This document shows, one piece after another, positions 34,942 to 43,713 of a stretch of DNA of 64,000 nucleotides (the stretch's first letter is position 1; every line of letters starts with the position of its first letter). The notes beneath the pieces were generated by a model that worked only from the letters and a program-made list of their open reading frames with translations, did no database searches and was not told the origin of the DNA. A program made the position numbers and the translations under genes. The DNA comes from Candidatus Binatus soli (GTDB lineage Bacteria > Desulfobacterota > Binatia > Binatales > Binataceae): positions 1-64,000 of the forward strand of contig DLMJ01000050.1 in NCBI GenBank assembly GCA_002479255.1. The letters run 5' to 3'.

Positions 34942-34944
34942 AAA

Positions 34945-34958
34945 TATTACGTATTACG
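34945..34958 (+). repeat. TATTACG tandem repeat, possible operator
   Basis: Two adjacent copies of TATTACG (34945-34951 and 34952-34958) between the -10 box and the antitoxin start, in the position expected of a toxin-antitoxin operator. Confidence 0.55.
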
Positions 34959-34967
34959 AGGGATGCG

Positions 34968-35150
34968 ATGGGCAGTCCTAAGGAACAGAGGAACGACGTA
35001 ATCCGCGATGCGGGCAGCGCGTTTTCGACAAGTGAAACGCTCGTTCTTGACGAGCGTACTTGGGAGCAGTTCGTCGCGGCCTTGGAGAGTCCCCCGCGAG
35101 ATATTCCCCAGCTCGTGGAGTTGTTCCGCGCGAAAGCGCCTTGGGATTAG
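34968..35150 (+). CDS. Short DUF1778/TacA-like antitoxin
   Basis: A 60-residue protein whose C-terminal 40 residues (SETLVLDERTWEQFVAALESPP and LFRAKAPWD) match the toxin-binding tail of DUF1778/TacA antitoxins. Those proteins normally begin with a 40-45-residue ribbon-helix-helix DNA-binding domain; here only MGSPKEQRNDVIRDAGSAFS precedes the tail, and there is no room upstream after rpoD for the missing domain beyond about 120 bp. The toxin gene starts 3 bp after its stop. It should neutralise the acetyltransferase; how the operon is autoregulated is unclear. Confidence 0.72.
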   Translation: MGSPKEQRNDVIRDAGSAFSTSETLVLDERTWEQFVAALESPPRDIPQLVELFRAKAPWD

Positions 35151-35153
35151 CGC

Positions 35154-35681
35154 GTGCCGTTCGCCCGTCCCCGGCTCATGGAGCATGGGGATGTTTCCCG
35201 CGCGCAAAGGTTTGATTGCGGCGTCCCCGTTCTCAACGATTGGCTTCAAAAGCATGCGTGGCCAAGCCATCAGGGTGGCGGCGCGCGCGTGTATGTGACT
35301 GTTGAACCTACCCAAGACCTGATAGCCGCGTACTTCTGCCTCTCTGCCTCTCATACCGATCGCACGGTCGCCCCGCCGCGCGTGTCACAGGGGATGGGAC
35401 GGAGTCCTATTCCTGTGGTTCTGATCGGCAGGTTCGGCGTCGATATGCGCTTTCAAGGAAGCGGCCTCGGAACGTTTATGGTCCGGCACGCATTCGAGGA
35501 AACTTTGAAGACCGCGCAATGGTTCGGCATTCGCGCCGTCATGGTAGAGGCCAAGGATCAAAACGCGGCGAACTTTTACGAGGGCCTTGGCTTCACCGCT
35601 TCGGTCAGTGATCCGCTTCGTCTCTTCATCATGATCAAGGACGTCAAAAAATCGATCACCGTCGCGGCGATGAACCCATAA
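35154..35681 (+). CDS. GNAT acetyltransferase toxin, TacT-like
   Basis: A 175-residue GNAT protein of the TacT type: FDCGVPVLNDWLQKHA at the N-terminus, PIPVVLIGRFGVDMRFQGSGLGTFMV with the acetyl-CoA loop Q-G-S-G-L-G, and FYEGLGFTASVSDPLRLFIM. TacT toxins acetylate the amino group of aminoacyl-tRNAs and stop translation. Start is GTG 35154, 3 bp after the antitoxin stop. The tyrosine of NFYEGLGF is present as the likely general acid. With the short antitoxin it makes a type II toxin-antitoxin pair. Confidence 0.85.
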   Translation: MPFARPRLMEHGDVSRAQRFDCGVPVLNDWLQKHAWPSHQGGGARVYVTVEPTQDLIAAYFCLSASHTDRTVAPPRVSQGMGRSPIPVVLIGRFGVDMRFQGSGLGTFMVRHAFEETLKTAQWFGIRAVMVEAKDQNAANFYEGLGFTASVSDPLRLFIMIKDVKKSITVAAMNP

Positions 35682-35997
35682 CGATTTTTCATTGGCTGGG
35701 GTGATCCGGGCGTTTAGGGACAGATGTCGCGCGAGTCGATTGCGGGCGAGCGGGACCTGAAGGCTGGGCGATCCGCGTGGTCGGGGGCACGGGCCGGGAG
35801 CCGAGGCCGCAAGGCGGCGCGGGATCACGCTCGATTCCGCGTTGAATGAAATCCCCGTTTCGCGCGCACTTTGTTCTTTCCTGATCGATGCTGGTCCTGC
35901 TAGGAGTTAGAGTCTGTTACAGGCGCCTTCGCCCCCGGCCTTTCGTTTTTCGTCGTTCACTCTTCGACGCCGGCCGCATGGTCCTGATGGAGCGCAA
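35682..35997. other. Intergenic stretch without a supported gene
   Basis: About 315 bp between the toxin gene and the FeS membrane protein gene. It is GC-rich without repeats or a T-tract terminator. GGAG at about 35987-35990 serves the following ATG. I see no tRNA or other RNA gene. Confidence 0.5.
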
Positions 35998-38103
35998 ATG
36001 AACGAGCAAGTTACCCGCCAAATCTTCTGGAACATCCCCGTTCCGTTCATCGTGCTGATGTACGCCATGCTCGGGCTGCTGATCGCCGGGTTCATTTACG
36101 CCGGCCTCCGCTGGTACCGGCTGCTGAGTCTCGGCGTGTCCGACGATCGCCTCGATCATCCACTCCAGCGCCTGCTGCTGGCGCTGCGCGATTCGTTCGG
36201 CCAGGGCAACGTGATTCGCGAGACATGGGGATGGATGCATTACGCGTTTTACGTCGCATTTGTCGGACTGTTCATCGGTACGACGATCGTCGTGATCAAC
36301 AGCGACGTGCGCGATCTATTCGCTCTGTTCGGCCTCGATTTCTACTTTTTCTATGGCGATTTCTATCTTTACTTCAAAGTTGCGATGGACACCTTCTTCA
36401 TCCTGCTGATCCTCGGCGTGCTGATGGAAGGTGCGCGGCGCGCTTTTCGCAAACCCACCGTGCTCAATGAGCCGCCTGCGGAGAAAGTCCGGGACAATCT
36501 CGAGAACCGGCTCGGCTACTGGTTCCCGATGTCGATGATGGTGCTGGCTGCCGTCACGGGCCTGATGCTCGAGGGCGCGCGTATCAACGCCGCGCATCCC
36601 GCGTTCACCGAATGGGCATACGTGGGACGGGTCGTGGGCCGTATCGAGGGCGCGCTCGGCGCCGGCTCTGCTTACCATCGATGGCTGTGGCTGGTGCACG
36701 TGATGTTCGTGTACGCGCTGCTGTTCTGTTTTCCGTTCACCAAGCTGCGTCATTTGATCTTCGGCCCGCTCAATCTGTTCTTCCGTAACCTCGGTCCGCG
36801 CGGACGGCTCGCGCCGATCAAGGATTTCGAGACCGCCGAGACGTTCGGCGTCTCGCAGGTCGAGGATTACACGTGGAAGCAGCTGCTCGACATGGGATCG
36901 TGCCTCGAGTGCGGCCGCTGCACGATCAACTGCCCCACCGTCAACACCGGCAAAACGCTGAATCCCAAGTATCTTGTGATCGAACAGCGCGAGCATCTGC
37001 TCGACAAGGCGCCCTTTCTGCTCGCGGCGAAGGCAAACGGCAGGCAGGGCGGCGGCGCCGAAGCGCCCACATGGGACGGCCCTGACATGATCACGCAGGT
37101 CGCGACCGAAGAAGCGGTCTGGGCATGCACGACGTGCGGATGGTGCGAAGAGGGATGCCCGGTCGGCATCGAGCACATACAAAGAATCGTGGACATGAGG
37201 CGCTACGACGTACTGATGGAGTCGAGGTTCCCGACCGAACTGACGGGAGCCTTCAAGGGAATCGAGAACCAGGGAAATCCATGGGGCCTTGCTCGGGAAA
37301 AGCGCGCCGAATGGGCACAGGGACTTGAAATTCCCGAGATCGCCGAGCTCGACGATCCGTCAGAGATCGACGTGCTGTATTGGGTGGGATGCGCCGGCTC
37401 GTACGACGAACGCATCCAGCGCGTAAGCAAGTCGTTCGCGGCCTTGATGAAACAGGCCGGCGTCAAGTTTGCGATCCTCGGGCGCGAGGAGACCTGCACC
37501 GGCGACCCGGCCCGCCGGCTCGGCAACGAATACCTGTACGCGACCGTCGCGGCGCAGAACGTCGAGACGCTCAATCGCTACAAGCCGCGGCGAATAGTCA
37601 CTCAATGCCCGCATTGCTATCACAACCTGAAGAATGAGTATCCGGACTTCGGCGGTAACTATACGGTCGTGCATGAAGCCGAGTTTATCGACGAACTAAT
37701 CCAGGCCGGACGTTTGAAGCCCCGCGCCGAGATCAACCAACGCATCACCTATCACGACCCGTGCTACATGGCGCGTCACAATCGCAAATGGGACAGCGCA
37801 CGAAGCGCGCTCGGCGCGATCCCCGCCGCCGAGGTGGCCGAGGTCGAACAGTCCAAAAATCGCACCTTCTGCTGCGGCGCGGGCGGTGGATGCTTCTGGA
37901 AGGAGGAACACGAGGGCACGCGGATCAATCTGAAGCGCTTCGATCAATTGAACGAGGCCGAGCCCGAGTGCATCGCGGTGGGATGCCCGTTCTGCATGAC
38001 GATGCTCGAAGACGCGGTGAAGTCGCGCTCGCTCGAAGAGAGCATACGCGTGCGCGATCTCGCGGAACTGGTCGCCGAATCCACCGGCGCAAACACAAAG
38101 TGA
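35998..38103 (+). CDS. Membrane FeS/b-type cytochrome protein, ETF:menaquinone oxidoreductase-like (HdrD-type)
   Basis: A 701-residue protein. Residues 1-255 hold about five membrane helices resembling the NarI-type cytochrome b subunit, with candidate haem histidines H81, H227 and H234. Two ferredoxin-like clusters follow: C302-x2-C-x2-C-x3-C312 (CLECGRCTINCP) and C377-x2-C-x2-C-x3-C387 (CTTCGWCEEGCP). Two CCG domains of heterodisulfide-reductase type come last: C465/C500 (CTGDPARR)/C537/C540 and C589/C625-C626 (CCGAGGG)/C663/C666. This architecture matches the EMO/EtfD proteins that take electrons from ETF to menaquinone. It is monocistronic, closed by a strong terminator. Partners are likely the ETFs at 26 and 43 kb. 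Confidence 0.85.
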   Translation: MNEQVTRQIFWNIPVPFIVLMYAMLGLLIAGFIYAGLRWYRLLSLGVSDDRLDHPLQRLLLALRDSFGQGNVIRETWGWMHYAFYVAFVGLFIGTTIVVINSDVRDLFALFGLDFYFFYGDFYLYFKVAMDTFFILLILGVLMEGARRAFRKPTVLNEPPAEKVRDNLENRLGYWFPMSMMVLAAVTGLMLEGARINAAHPAFTEWAYVGRVVGRIEGALGAGSAYHRWLWLVHVMFVYALLFCFPFTKLRHLIFGPLNLFFRNLGPRGRLAPIKDFETAETFGVSQVEDYTWKQLLDMGSCLECGRCTINCPTVNTGKTLNPKYLVIEQREHLLDKAPFLLAAKANGRQGGGAEAPTWDGPDMITQVATEEAVWACTTCGWCEEGCPVGIEHIQRIVDMRRYDVLMESRFPTELTGAFKGIENQGNPWGLAREKRAEWAQGLEIPEIAELDDPSEIDVLYWVGCAGSYDERIQRVSKSFAALMKQAGVKFAILGREETCTGDPARRLGNEYLYATVAAQNVETLNRYKPRRIVTQCPHCYHNLKNEYPDFGGNYTVVHEAEFIDELIQAGRLKPRAEINQRITYHDPCYMARHNRKWDSARSALGAIPAAEVAEVEQSKNRTFCCGAGGGCFWKEEHEGTRINLKRFDQLNEAEPECIAVGCPFCMTMLEDAVKSRSLEESIRVRDLAELVAESTGANTK

Positions 38104-38189
38104 ACAGCGCCTGCGCGAGCAATGGCCACCGGAGACGCGCGCAGGCATCCGCATCAACCACGATTTAGTTTTTCGCGTTGGATCGACAC

Positions 38190-38230
38190 GACGAGCGGGG
38201 CCCCGACGGACCCCGCTCGTCATTTATTTG
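38190..38230 (+). terminator. Intrinsic terminator
   Basis: GACGAGCGGGG (38190-38200) pairs with CCCCGCTCGTC (38211-38221), an 11-bp perfect stem, followed by ATTTATTTGTT. It lies between the convergent FeS-protein gene and the DUF4412-like gene and could work on both strands. Confidence 0.85.
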
Positions 38231-38284
38231 TTCAACTCACTCGCGACGGTCGAATGAATCCCCGCGCAAGTTCGCGTGGGCGAC

Positions 38285-39097
38285 TCAATGCGCCGCCGGC
38301 GGCGCGCCCGCACCCGGCGCGCCTGCACCCGGCGCCATCTTCATTGAGCCCATGCCCGGCGCGGCCGGCAGTTCTTTCTTGGTGAAGCCTGCAGGAACCG
38401 CGAAATCGGCGTCCGCCAGCTTCTTTGATTCGACCTTCTCGACCGTCTCGCTCATCACGACCGGCGGGCGTTTCGCCATCATGTCGTTAATCTTGGCGGC
38501 CTGCTCCGGCGCCATCCCCGGCATCGAGACGTGCCCCATCTTCATCGTCGAGTCCGTCGCGAGTGGCACTCCGTCTGGAATCTCGCCGCCGCTGGTCGGA
38601 ACGGCGCCTGTGCTCTTGAGCTTGTCCGCCATATTTTTCTCGAACGCCGAAAACTCCGCGGCGCCGGGCACGGCAGTCGAGAAGCATTCCTTGACCGTGT
38701 AGTCGCCCTGCATCATGTGCCCGCCGCCGTTGTAGTCGGCACACTTGTAGCCCGCGATCTCGCGCGTGGTGCCGGCCTTCTTGAAGTTCATCGCCGCGCT
38801 CTGGCTCGCCGCCATCATCGCCGCCATCTGCCCCTTGGGCGGAAACTCGATCTCGAAGTAGGTCTTCGCCTTCGGATCGATCACGTACATCTTCCCTTTG
38901 TCGAGGTCAGTGATGATCGTGTGACGCTCGGTCTCCGTCTTCTGCTTGTTGCCCTGCACCGAAATGGTTTGTACGGCGTCGCGAGTGTTGGCCCCGTTGG
39001 TCACGTGCTGCTTTTGCGTGATGACGACCCCGGCGGCCGCGGGAAGCGCGGTCATTGCGAGCGTCATCCCCGCAACCAGGGCGGTTAATTTTCTCAT
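38285..39097 (-). CDS. Exported DUF4412-like protein
   Basis: A 270-residue secreted protein: MRKLTALVAGMTLAMTALPAAAG is the start with a signal peptide, followed by strands VVITQKQHV, KQKTETERHTIITDLDKGKMYVIDPKAKTYFEIEFP, the DUF4412 core, and TREIAGYKCADYNGGG. The C-terminus is rich in Pro, Gly and Ala (PGAGAPGAGAPPAAH). GGAGAG lies before ATG 39097, which overlaps the stop of the flippase-like gene (ATGA). An upstream in-frame extension has no signal peptide and is not used. Function unknown. Confidence 0.75.
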   Translation of the reverse strand: MRKLTALVAGMTLAMTALPAAAGVVITQKQHVTNGANTRDAVQTISVQGNKQKTETERHTIITDLDKGKMYVIDPKAKTYFEIEFPPKGQMAAMMAASQSAAMNFKKAGTTREIAGYKCADYNGGGHMMQGDYTVKECFSTAVPGAAEFSAFEKNMADKLKSTGAVPTSGGEIPDGVPLATDSTMKMGHVSMPGMAPEQAAKINDMMAKRPPVVMSETVEKVESKKLADADFAVPAGFTKKELPAAPGMGSMKMAPGAGAPGAGAPPAAH

Positions 39098-40152
39098 AGC
39101 GATTGCTCTCCTTGTGCTCGTTGCATTTTTATCACAGAATCGCGCCCCGCCGCGGCGGCGCCCATCATATCGCCGCGCTGCTGCACGACCATCCGATGTA
39201 TCATCAGGCTCAGCAGCCCGAACAATACCCATACCATTTCTTTGATTCGGCGGAGAAACCCCACCGCGAAGCCTATCCCCGGCGGGTAACCGAGCATCCC
39301 CACAATCAGCGCCTTACCGCCCTCCTGGCTTACCAGCTTGGCTGGAATCAGAAAGGTCGCGCGTTCGATCAGCAGCCCAACCGCCTCGACCAGCAGCGCT
39401 GTCTGTAACGACGCCGGCTGATGCAGCAGCCGCAGCAGGATATAAATTTCGAGCGGCCCGAAACTCCACGCGGCTGCATAGCACAGGCACGACGCGGCGA
39501 GCCGGCCGCGATGGTGCGCGTAAAGATCGAGCAACACCGCGTCGGCCTCATCGGCGGACTCGCGGATTTCGTCGACGTTGATTTTGATTCGCCCGATATT
39601 GAACTTGGTCGCGGCACGCCACAGATACGAGAACGGCCGCTTCATCTGCACGAAAAAGAAGCCCCCCGCCAGCGCCATCGCCAGCGCAAACCCGCCCACT
39701 ATCGACCAGTAGAGGTTGGCGGCTACCGGTATCAGGCGCAGCGAAATCACCAGCGCGATCGAGAGAAACACGATCTGCCCGACCGCTTCGGCCAGCGACG
39801 CGACGATTACCGTCGCCAGCCCCACCGGCATGCGCAGTTTCTCGCGCACATCCACCGCCATCACGAACTGCCCCCCGAGCTGCGCCGACGGCGTCACATA
39901 GTCGATCGCCTCACCGCCAATTCGCGCCGCAAACAACTCGATGAACCTGAGCTTCGGTGGATAGTCCTCAATGGTGACCCGCCAGCCGAGCGTGTTTGCG
40001 ATTCGCGCCAGCGCCTCCAGCGAAATTGTCAGCGCCAGGCCCCATCCTGCCATCCGCACGTAGCCAATCACCTGTCCCGGCCCATAATGCGTCAGGAACC
40101 AGGCGTAAAACGCGATCGCTATAACGATGAAGTATGTCTCGACGCGGCGCAT
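39094..40152 (-). CDS. Flippase-like membrane protein (LPG synthase TM / HpnL-like)
   Basis: A 352-residue polytopic protein starting MRRVETYFIVIAIAFYAWFL. The glycine-rich SAQLGGQFVMAVDV and the C-terminal FLIPAKLVSQEGGKALIVGMLGYPPG resemble HpnL and the UPF0104/AglD superfamily linked to movement of glycolipids or hopanoids. About 7-8 membrane spans can be seen. ATG 40152 is chosen over an arginine-rich in-frame leader. It shares an ATGA overlap with the following exported-protein gene, so they form one operon. Confidence 0.78.
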   Translation of the reverse strand: MRRVETYFIVIAIAFYAWFLTHYGPGQVIGYVRMAGWGLALTISLEALARIANTLGWRVTIEDYPPKLRFIELFAARIGGEAIDYVTPSAQLGGQFVMAVDVREKLRMPVGLATVIVASLAEAVGQIVFLSIALVISLRLIPVAANLYWSIVGGFALAMALAGGFFFVQMKRPFSYLWRAATKFNIGRIKINVDEIRESADEADAVLLDLYAHHRGRLAASCLCYAAAWSFGPLEIYILLRLLHQPASLQTALLVEAVGLLIERATFLIPAKLVSQEGGKALIVGMLGYPPGIGFAVGFLRRIKEMVWVLFGLLSLMIHRMVVQQRGDMMGAAAAGRDSVIKMQRAQGEQSL

Positions 40153-40326
40153 CGGCAGGTGGAGACCGCCTCTATGGACGGGCGGCAACCGATGCATTCT
40201 TTCAGTCGCGCCCCACCTGCGCAACCCAACGCCGCCCCACCCGAATGCCCCCCCCCAAGCCGCTCTAACAGGGCGAAGCCCGCATCTTTCTTTATCCTTA
40301 CTAAGGTTCAGGAGCTGGCGTCCGCC

Positions 40327-41442
40327 CTACGGCTCGTCGCCGTGCTGGAACAGGCGCATCAACTCCTCGAGCGTCGCCGGCGGCTTGTGCGCCGTCTCCA
40401 GCGTGTCGCGAACGTGATCGACCGACCTCATTCCGACCAGCGCCACGTCCACACCCTGCGTCGAGCGGGTGAACTGAATCGATCGCTGCGCATCGGTGGC
40501 GAAACCGCTGAACGCCTTCGCGACGATTGGCGGCAGCCCGCGCGATAACTGCCCCTGCAGCAGCGTCGCGCTCGCCGAAACCGCGACTCCGAGCGCCTTC
40601 GCGGCAGCCAGCGTGGTCGCCTTGCCGCCGTGCACGATCTGGTTCGATCGCGTGACAGCCTCCGGCATCGCGAGATTGTACGGCAGCTGGATTGCGCGAA
40701 AATGATGCGCGTCGCCGCCAACCTCGCGCGCGATTCGCATCAACTCGTCGAGCGAGAGCCATCCGCGCTCCGTTGGCGCCGCCCGGTAGCCGTTCCACGT
40801 CGCGGTCCCGTACACGCCGATCTTTCCGTCGGCCACCGCACCTTCCAGGAACTCGAAAATCGTCGCCATTCTCGCCAGGAACTCATTGCGTTCGACGGCT
40901 TCGAGCTGTGTCTCGGGATTGTGGATGTAATAGATGTCGATCGTCTCGAGATTGAGATTCTTGCGCGACAACTCCAGCATCGTGCCGATGTACTTCGGCG
41001 TCATGCAATGCGATCCGTCAACCAAATCGGTGGGCGCGACGATTCCCGTCTTCACGTAGCGCTCTTCGAACCACGCGCGCGGATTGGCCGGCACGCCCCC
41101 GTCAAACGTTATGTAACCGCCCTTGGTCGCGACGACCACCTGCTCGCGCGCGATCTCGCCAGTTTTGGCCATCTCGCCAATCGCTTTGCCGATATTCCGT
41201 TCGCTGCGCTGGAAGCGGTAATTCACCGCCGTATCGATCAGATTGATCCCGCCGCGAAGACTCGCCTTGATCGCCGCTTCGTAGAACCGATCGGTCTCGT
41301 CGTCGGGATCGCCCAGGTATGTGCCGATTCCGATCGATGAAACCGACACCCCGAGCACCGGCCGGAAATTTCCCGGCAACTCCGGGAACCGGCTCGCGTA
41401 TGCGGCCGTAGCTGCGGCGGTCGCGCGCCCCTTAAGCATCAT
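40327..41442 (-). CDS. Aldo/keto reductase
   Basis: A 371-residue TIM-barrel oxidoreductase: VSSIGIGTYLG, RGGINLIDTAVNYRFQRSERNIGKAIGE with the catalytic Asp and Tyr, VVVATKGG with the catalytic Lys, IDIYYIHNPETQLE with the His position, and a C-terminal NADPH-binding segment ALVGMRSVDHVRDTLE. Substrate unknown. Two ATGs lie in tandem at 41442 and 41439. It is a single gene, with 175 bp to the flippase gene downstream. Confidence 0.85.
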   Translation of the reverse strand: MMLKGRATAAATAAYASRFPELPGNFRPVLGVSVSSIGIGTYLGDPDDETDRFYEAAIKASLRGGINLIDTAVNYRFQRSERNIGKAIGEMAKTGEIAREQVVVATKGGYITFDGGVPANPRAWFEERYVKTGIVAPTDLVDGSHCMTPKYIGTMLELSRKNLNLETIDIYYIHNPETQLEAVERNEFLARMATIFEFLEGAVADGKIGVYGTATWNGYRAAPTERGWLSLDELMRIAREVGGDAHHFRAIQLPYNLAMPEAVTRSNQIVHGGKATTLAAAKALGVAVSASATLLQGQLSRGLPPIVAKAFSGFATDAQRSIQFTRSTQGVDVALVGMRSVDHVRDTLETAHKPPATLEELMRLFQHGDEP

Positions 41443-41845
41443 GCCGTTTCTCCCGTGCGCCCTCGCGCCCGTTGCCCGGTTGCGATGAATACTTGCGAAG
41501 AAAAAGACTGCGGACCGATCGTCGGCTCGATGTTCTCGCCAACCTTCGCGAACCCACCATCGTCGATATGAACGGCGAGCTGCGGCGCCGAGTAAAATAC
41601 CTCATCATCGTCGTCGTCGACGCGCCTGGAGAAATCGGTGGGAAGTTGTCTGGACGTGGTGAAATCCTGTTTTGAGGCTCTGTTGATAGGTTACTTTTAT
41701 CCTTAAATATCAGCTATTTAGCGCAACTTTACGAGAATTTTAGGAGCATCGTTGACATGGTTCGGGCGCGTCATCTAAAGTAAAACACTTTTACAAACCG
41801 CGCTTCGCGAGGATTGAGAACCGCCAGCGCGGTATCGGAACGCCG
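41443..41845. other. Divergent region between aldo/keto reductase and iclR
   Basis: About 400 bp with no supported gene. The right part is AT-rich and carries the iclR promoter and inverted repeat listed separately. A 67-codon frame at 41472-41675 is not convincing. Confidence 0.5.
41752..41794 (+). promoter_or_regulatory. iclR promoter with overlapping inverted repeat
   Basis: TTGACA (41752-41757), 18-base spacer, TAAAGT (41776-41781). A perfect inverted repeat GTAAAA-CAC-TTTTAC (41780-41794) overlaps the -10 end and transcription start, as expected for an autoregulatory operator, about 50 bp before the iclR ATG. Confidence 0.65.
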
Positions 41846-42628
41846 ATGGTGAGACGCGACAAAACCAACTACGTCATCCAATCCGTCGCCCACGCGCTCG
41901 ATGTGCTCGAACAGTTCTTCGGCGACGTCGACGAACTCGGCGTAACTGAACTTTCCAAGCGGCTCAAGCTGCATAAGAACAACGTGTTTCGAATCTTAGC
42001 GACGCTCGAAGCGCGCGGCTACATCGAACAAAACAAAGCCACCGAGAATTATCGCCTCGGAATCAAGTGTCTGCATCTCGGACGCCGTTACATCCATCAT
42101 ATGGGCTTGGTGAGGCAAGCGCGCCCCATCCTCGCCGATGTCGCCCGCAAATGCCGTGAAAGCGCATACGTCGCGATCGTCCGGCGCGACGGCGTCGTCC
42201 CGCTCGAAGCGGCCGAGGCCGAAGATCGCGCGGTGCGCATCACGCCGCCCATCGGAATTACCCTGCCGCTTCATTGTACGGCGGCCGGCAAGGCGCATCT
42301 TGCCTTCGACGCCGAGGAGCAGCTCAAGTCGGCGTTGCCCGAGACGCTGCGCCGCTTCACCGATCGGACAATCGTCGATCGCGCCGCTCTGTTCGCGCAG
42401 CTTGAAGCAGTCGCGCGCGACGGTTACGCGGTGGATTCGGGCGAGTTCATCGAAGAAGTGTCGTCGGTCGCGGTCCCGATTCGCGACTACACGCGCTCAG
42501 TGGTCGGATCGATTGCGGTCGCCGGGCCGGCCTATCGCATCGGGCCGGAACGAATCGCCGCCGAGATCGCGCCGAGCCTGCTCGAGGCCGGCCGCGAACT
42601 GTCGCGTCGCCTCGGCTACAACGAATAA
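41846..42628 (+). CDS. IclR family transcriptional regulator
   Basis: A 260-residue regulator. Residues 10-75 are the winged helix-turn-helix (ALDVLEQFFGDVDELGVTELSKRL, KNNVFRILATLEARGYI). Residues 85-255 are the effector-binding domain, with LPLHCTAAGKAHLAF, GYAVDSGEFIEEVSSVAVPI and VVGSIAVAGPAYRI. IclR proteins bind small acids or CoA-linked metabolites. The etfBA operon lies 300 bp downstream, making it a candidate target; an inverted repeat at its own promoter suggests autoregulation. Confidence 0.88.
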   Translation: MVRRDKTNYVIQSVAHALDVLEQFFGDVDELGVTELSKRLKLHKNNVFRILATLEARGYIEQNKATENYRLGIKCLHLGRRYIHHMGLVRQARPILADVARKCRESAYVAIVRRDGVVPLEAAEAEDRAVRITPPIGITLPLHCTAAGKAHLAFDAEEQLKSALPETLRRFTDRTIVDRAALFAQLEAVARDGYAVDSGEFIEEVSSVAVPIRDYTRSVVGSIAVAGPAYRIGPERIAAEIAPSLLEAGRELSRRLGYNE

Positions 42629-42646
42629 GTCTTTATCCCCGCAGAT

Positions 42647-42669
42647 GCGAAACCCGCCGTGGGTTTCGC
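42647..42669 (+). terminator. Stem-loop after iclR
   Basis: GCGAAACCC (42647-42655) pairs perfectly with GGGTTTCGC (42661-42669) across GCCGT, 19 bp after the iclR stop. There is no T-tract. It probably separates iclR from etfBA as a Rho-type or RNA-stability structure. Confidence 0.5.
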
Positions 42670-42810
42670 GCATCCTTGGGCAGGGATGACCCTTGGCCGT
42701 TGGCACGGCTGGCCAGTATTAAGAGACCGCGCGCCTGCGGCAGGTTAAGGGGAAGAGGCGGTTGCGGGCGGTTGCCGGGGTTGGCGGGGTGGGGCGGGCA
42801 TTAGTGTGGT

Positions 42811-42839
42811 TTGACTAACGGGCGGGGCGCTGTTAGAAA
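42811..42839 (+). promoter_or_regulatory. Promoter of the etfBA operon
   Basis: TTGACT (42811-42816), 17-base spacer, TAGAAA (42834-42839), about 90 bp before the etfB start. Confidence 0.6.
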
Positions 42840-42927
42840 TTTTTACGTTCCTCGGCTCTATTTCCGGGCAACCTCGTGTGTTTTCGGATTCAACCGATGC
42901 ATCAACGAATTCGTGGAGTTTAGTGCT

Positions 42928-43674
42928 TTGAAGATTCTAGTACCAATCAAGCGAGTTCCCGATCCCGCCACCACCATCCGCGTCCTCCCCGACGGCACCG
43001 GCATCGCCACCGACAACGTGAAATGGGTCATCAACCCGTTTTGCGAAATCGCGATCGAAGAAGCGCTCCGCATCAAGGAGAAGCAGACCGGCGAGGTCAT
43101 CCTCGTCACGGTCGGCCAGTCCACCTGGCAGGAGCAATTGCGCACCGGGCTGGCGATGGGCGCCGACCGCGCAATCCTGGTCAAGACCGACGCCGCGCTC
43201 GACTCGCTTGCAATCGCGAAAATCCTCGCGAAAATTGCCGGCGACGAGAAGCCCGACCTCATCATACTGGGCAAGCAGGCGATCGACGACGACGCGAACC
43301 AGGTCGGGCAAATGGTGGCCGAGATGCTGGGATGGCCGCAGGCGACATTCGCATCCAAGATTGAGATTGCGGCCGACAAGATTTCGGTGATGCGCGAAGT
43401 TGACGGCGGTCTGGAGACAATCGCGTTCAAAATCCCCGCCGTCATTACTGCCGATCTTCGCCTCAACGAGCCGCGCTATGCCTCGCTGCCGGGAATCATG
43501 AAGGCGCGCAAGAAAGAACTGAAAGAGATTGCGGCCGACAGCCTGGGCGTCGATCTCGCGCCCAAGCTCAAGGTAAAGACTCTCGCCGCTCCGCCCAAGC
43601 GCCAGGGGGGGCGCAAGGTCGCGTCGGCGCAGGAGATGGTGTCGCTGCTTCACACCGAAGCAAAGGTTATTTGA
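42928..43674 (+). CDS. etfB: Electron transfer flavoprotein beta subunit
   Basis: A 248-residue EtfB beginning MKILVPIKRVPDPATTIRV from a TTG at 42928, with GGAG about 10 bases upstream. A longer in-frame reading from 42811 would cover the promoter and is rejected. Family motifs are INPFCEIAIEEALRI, LAMGADRAILV, LGKQAIDDDANQVGQMVAEML (the AMP-binding and partner-recognition loop) and EIPAVIT-like KIPAVITADLRLNEPRYASLPGIMKA. It carries AMP and pairs with EtfA from the next gene, 39 bp downstream. Confidence 0.93.
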   Translation: MKILVPIKRVPDPATTIRVLPDGTGIATDNVKWVINPFCEIAIEEALRIKEKQTGEVILVTVGQSTWQEQLRTGLAMGADRAILVKTDAALDSLAIAKILAKIAGDEKPDLIILGKQAIDDDANQVGQMVAEMLGWPQATFASKIEIAADKISVMREVDGGLETIAFKIPAVITADLRLNEPRYASLPGIMKARKKELKEIAADSLGVDLAPKLKVKTLAAPPKRQGGRKVASAQEMVSLLHTEAKVI

Positions 43675-43713
43675 ATCCGGCTTTTACGATCGCGAACGGC
43701 GGAGTGAATTGAC

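Noticed and set aside
41472..41675. 67-codon frame between the aldo/keto reductase and iclR genes
   Set aside because: GTG start without a ribosome site and an arginine-rich composition; more likely chance in GC-rich DNA.
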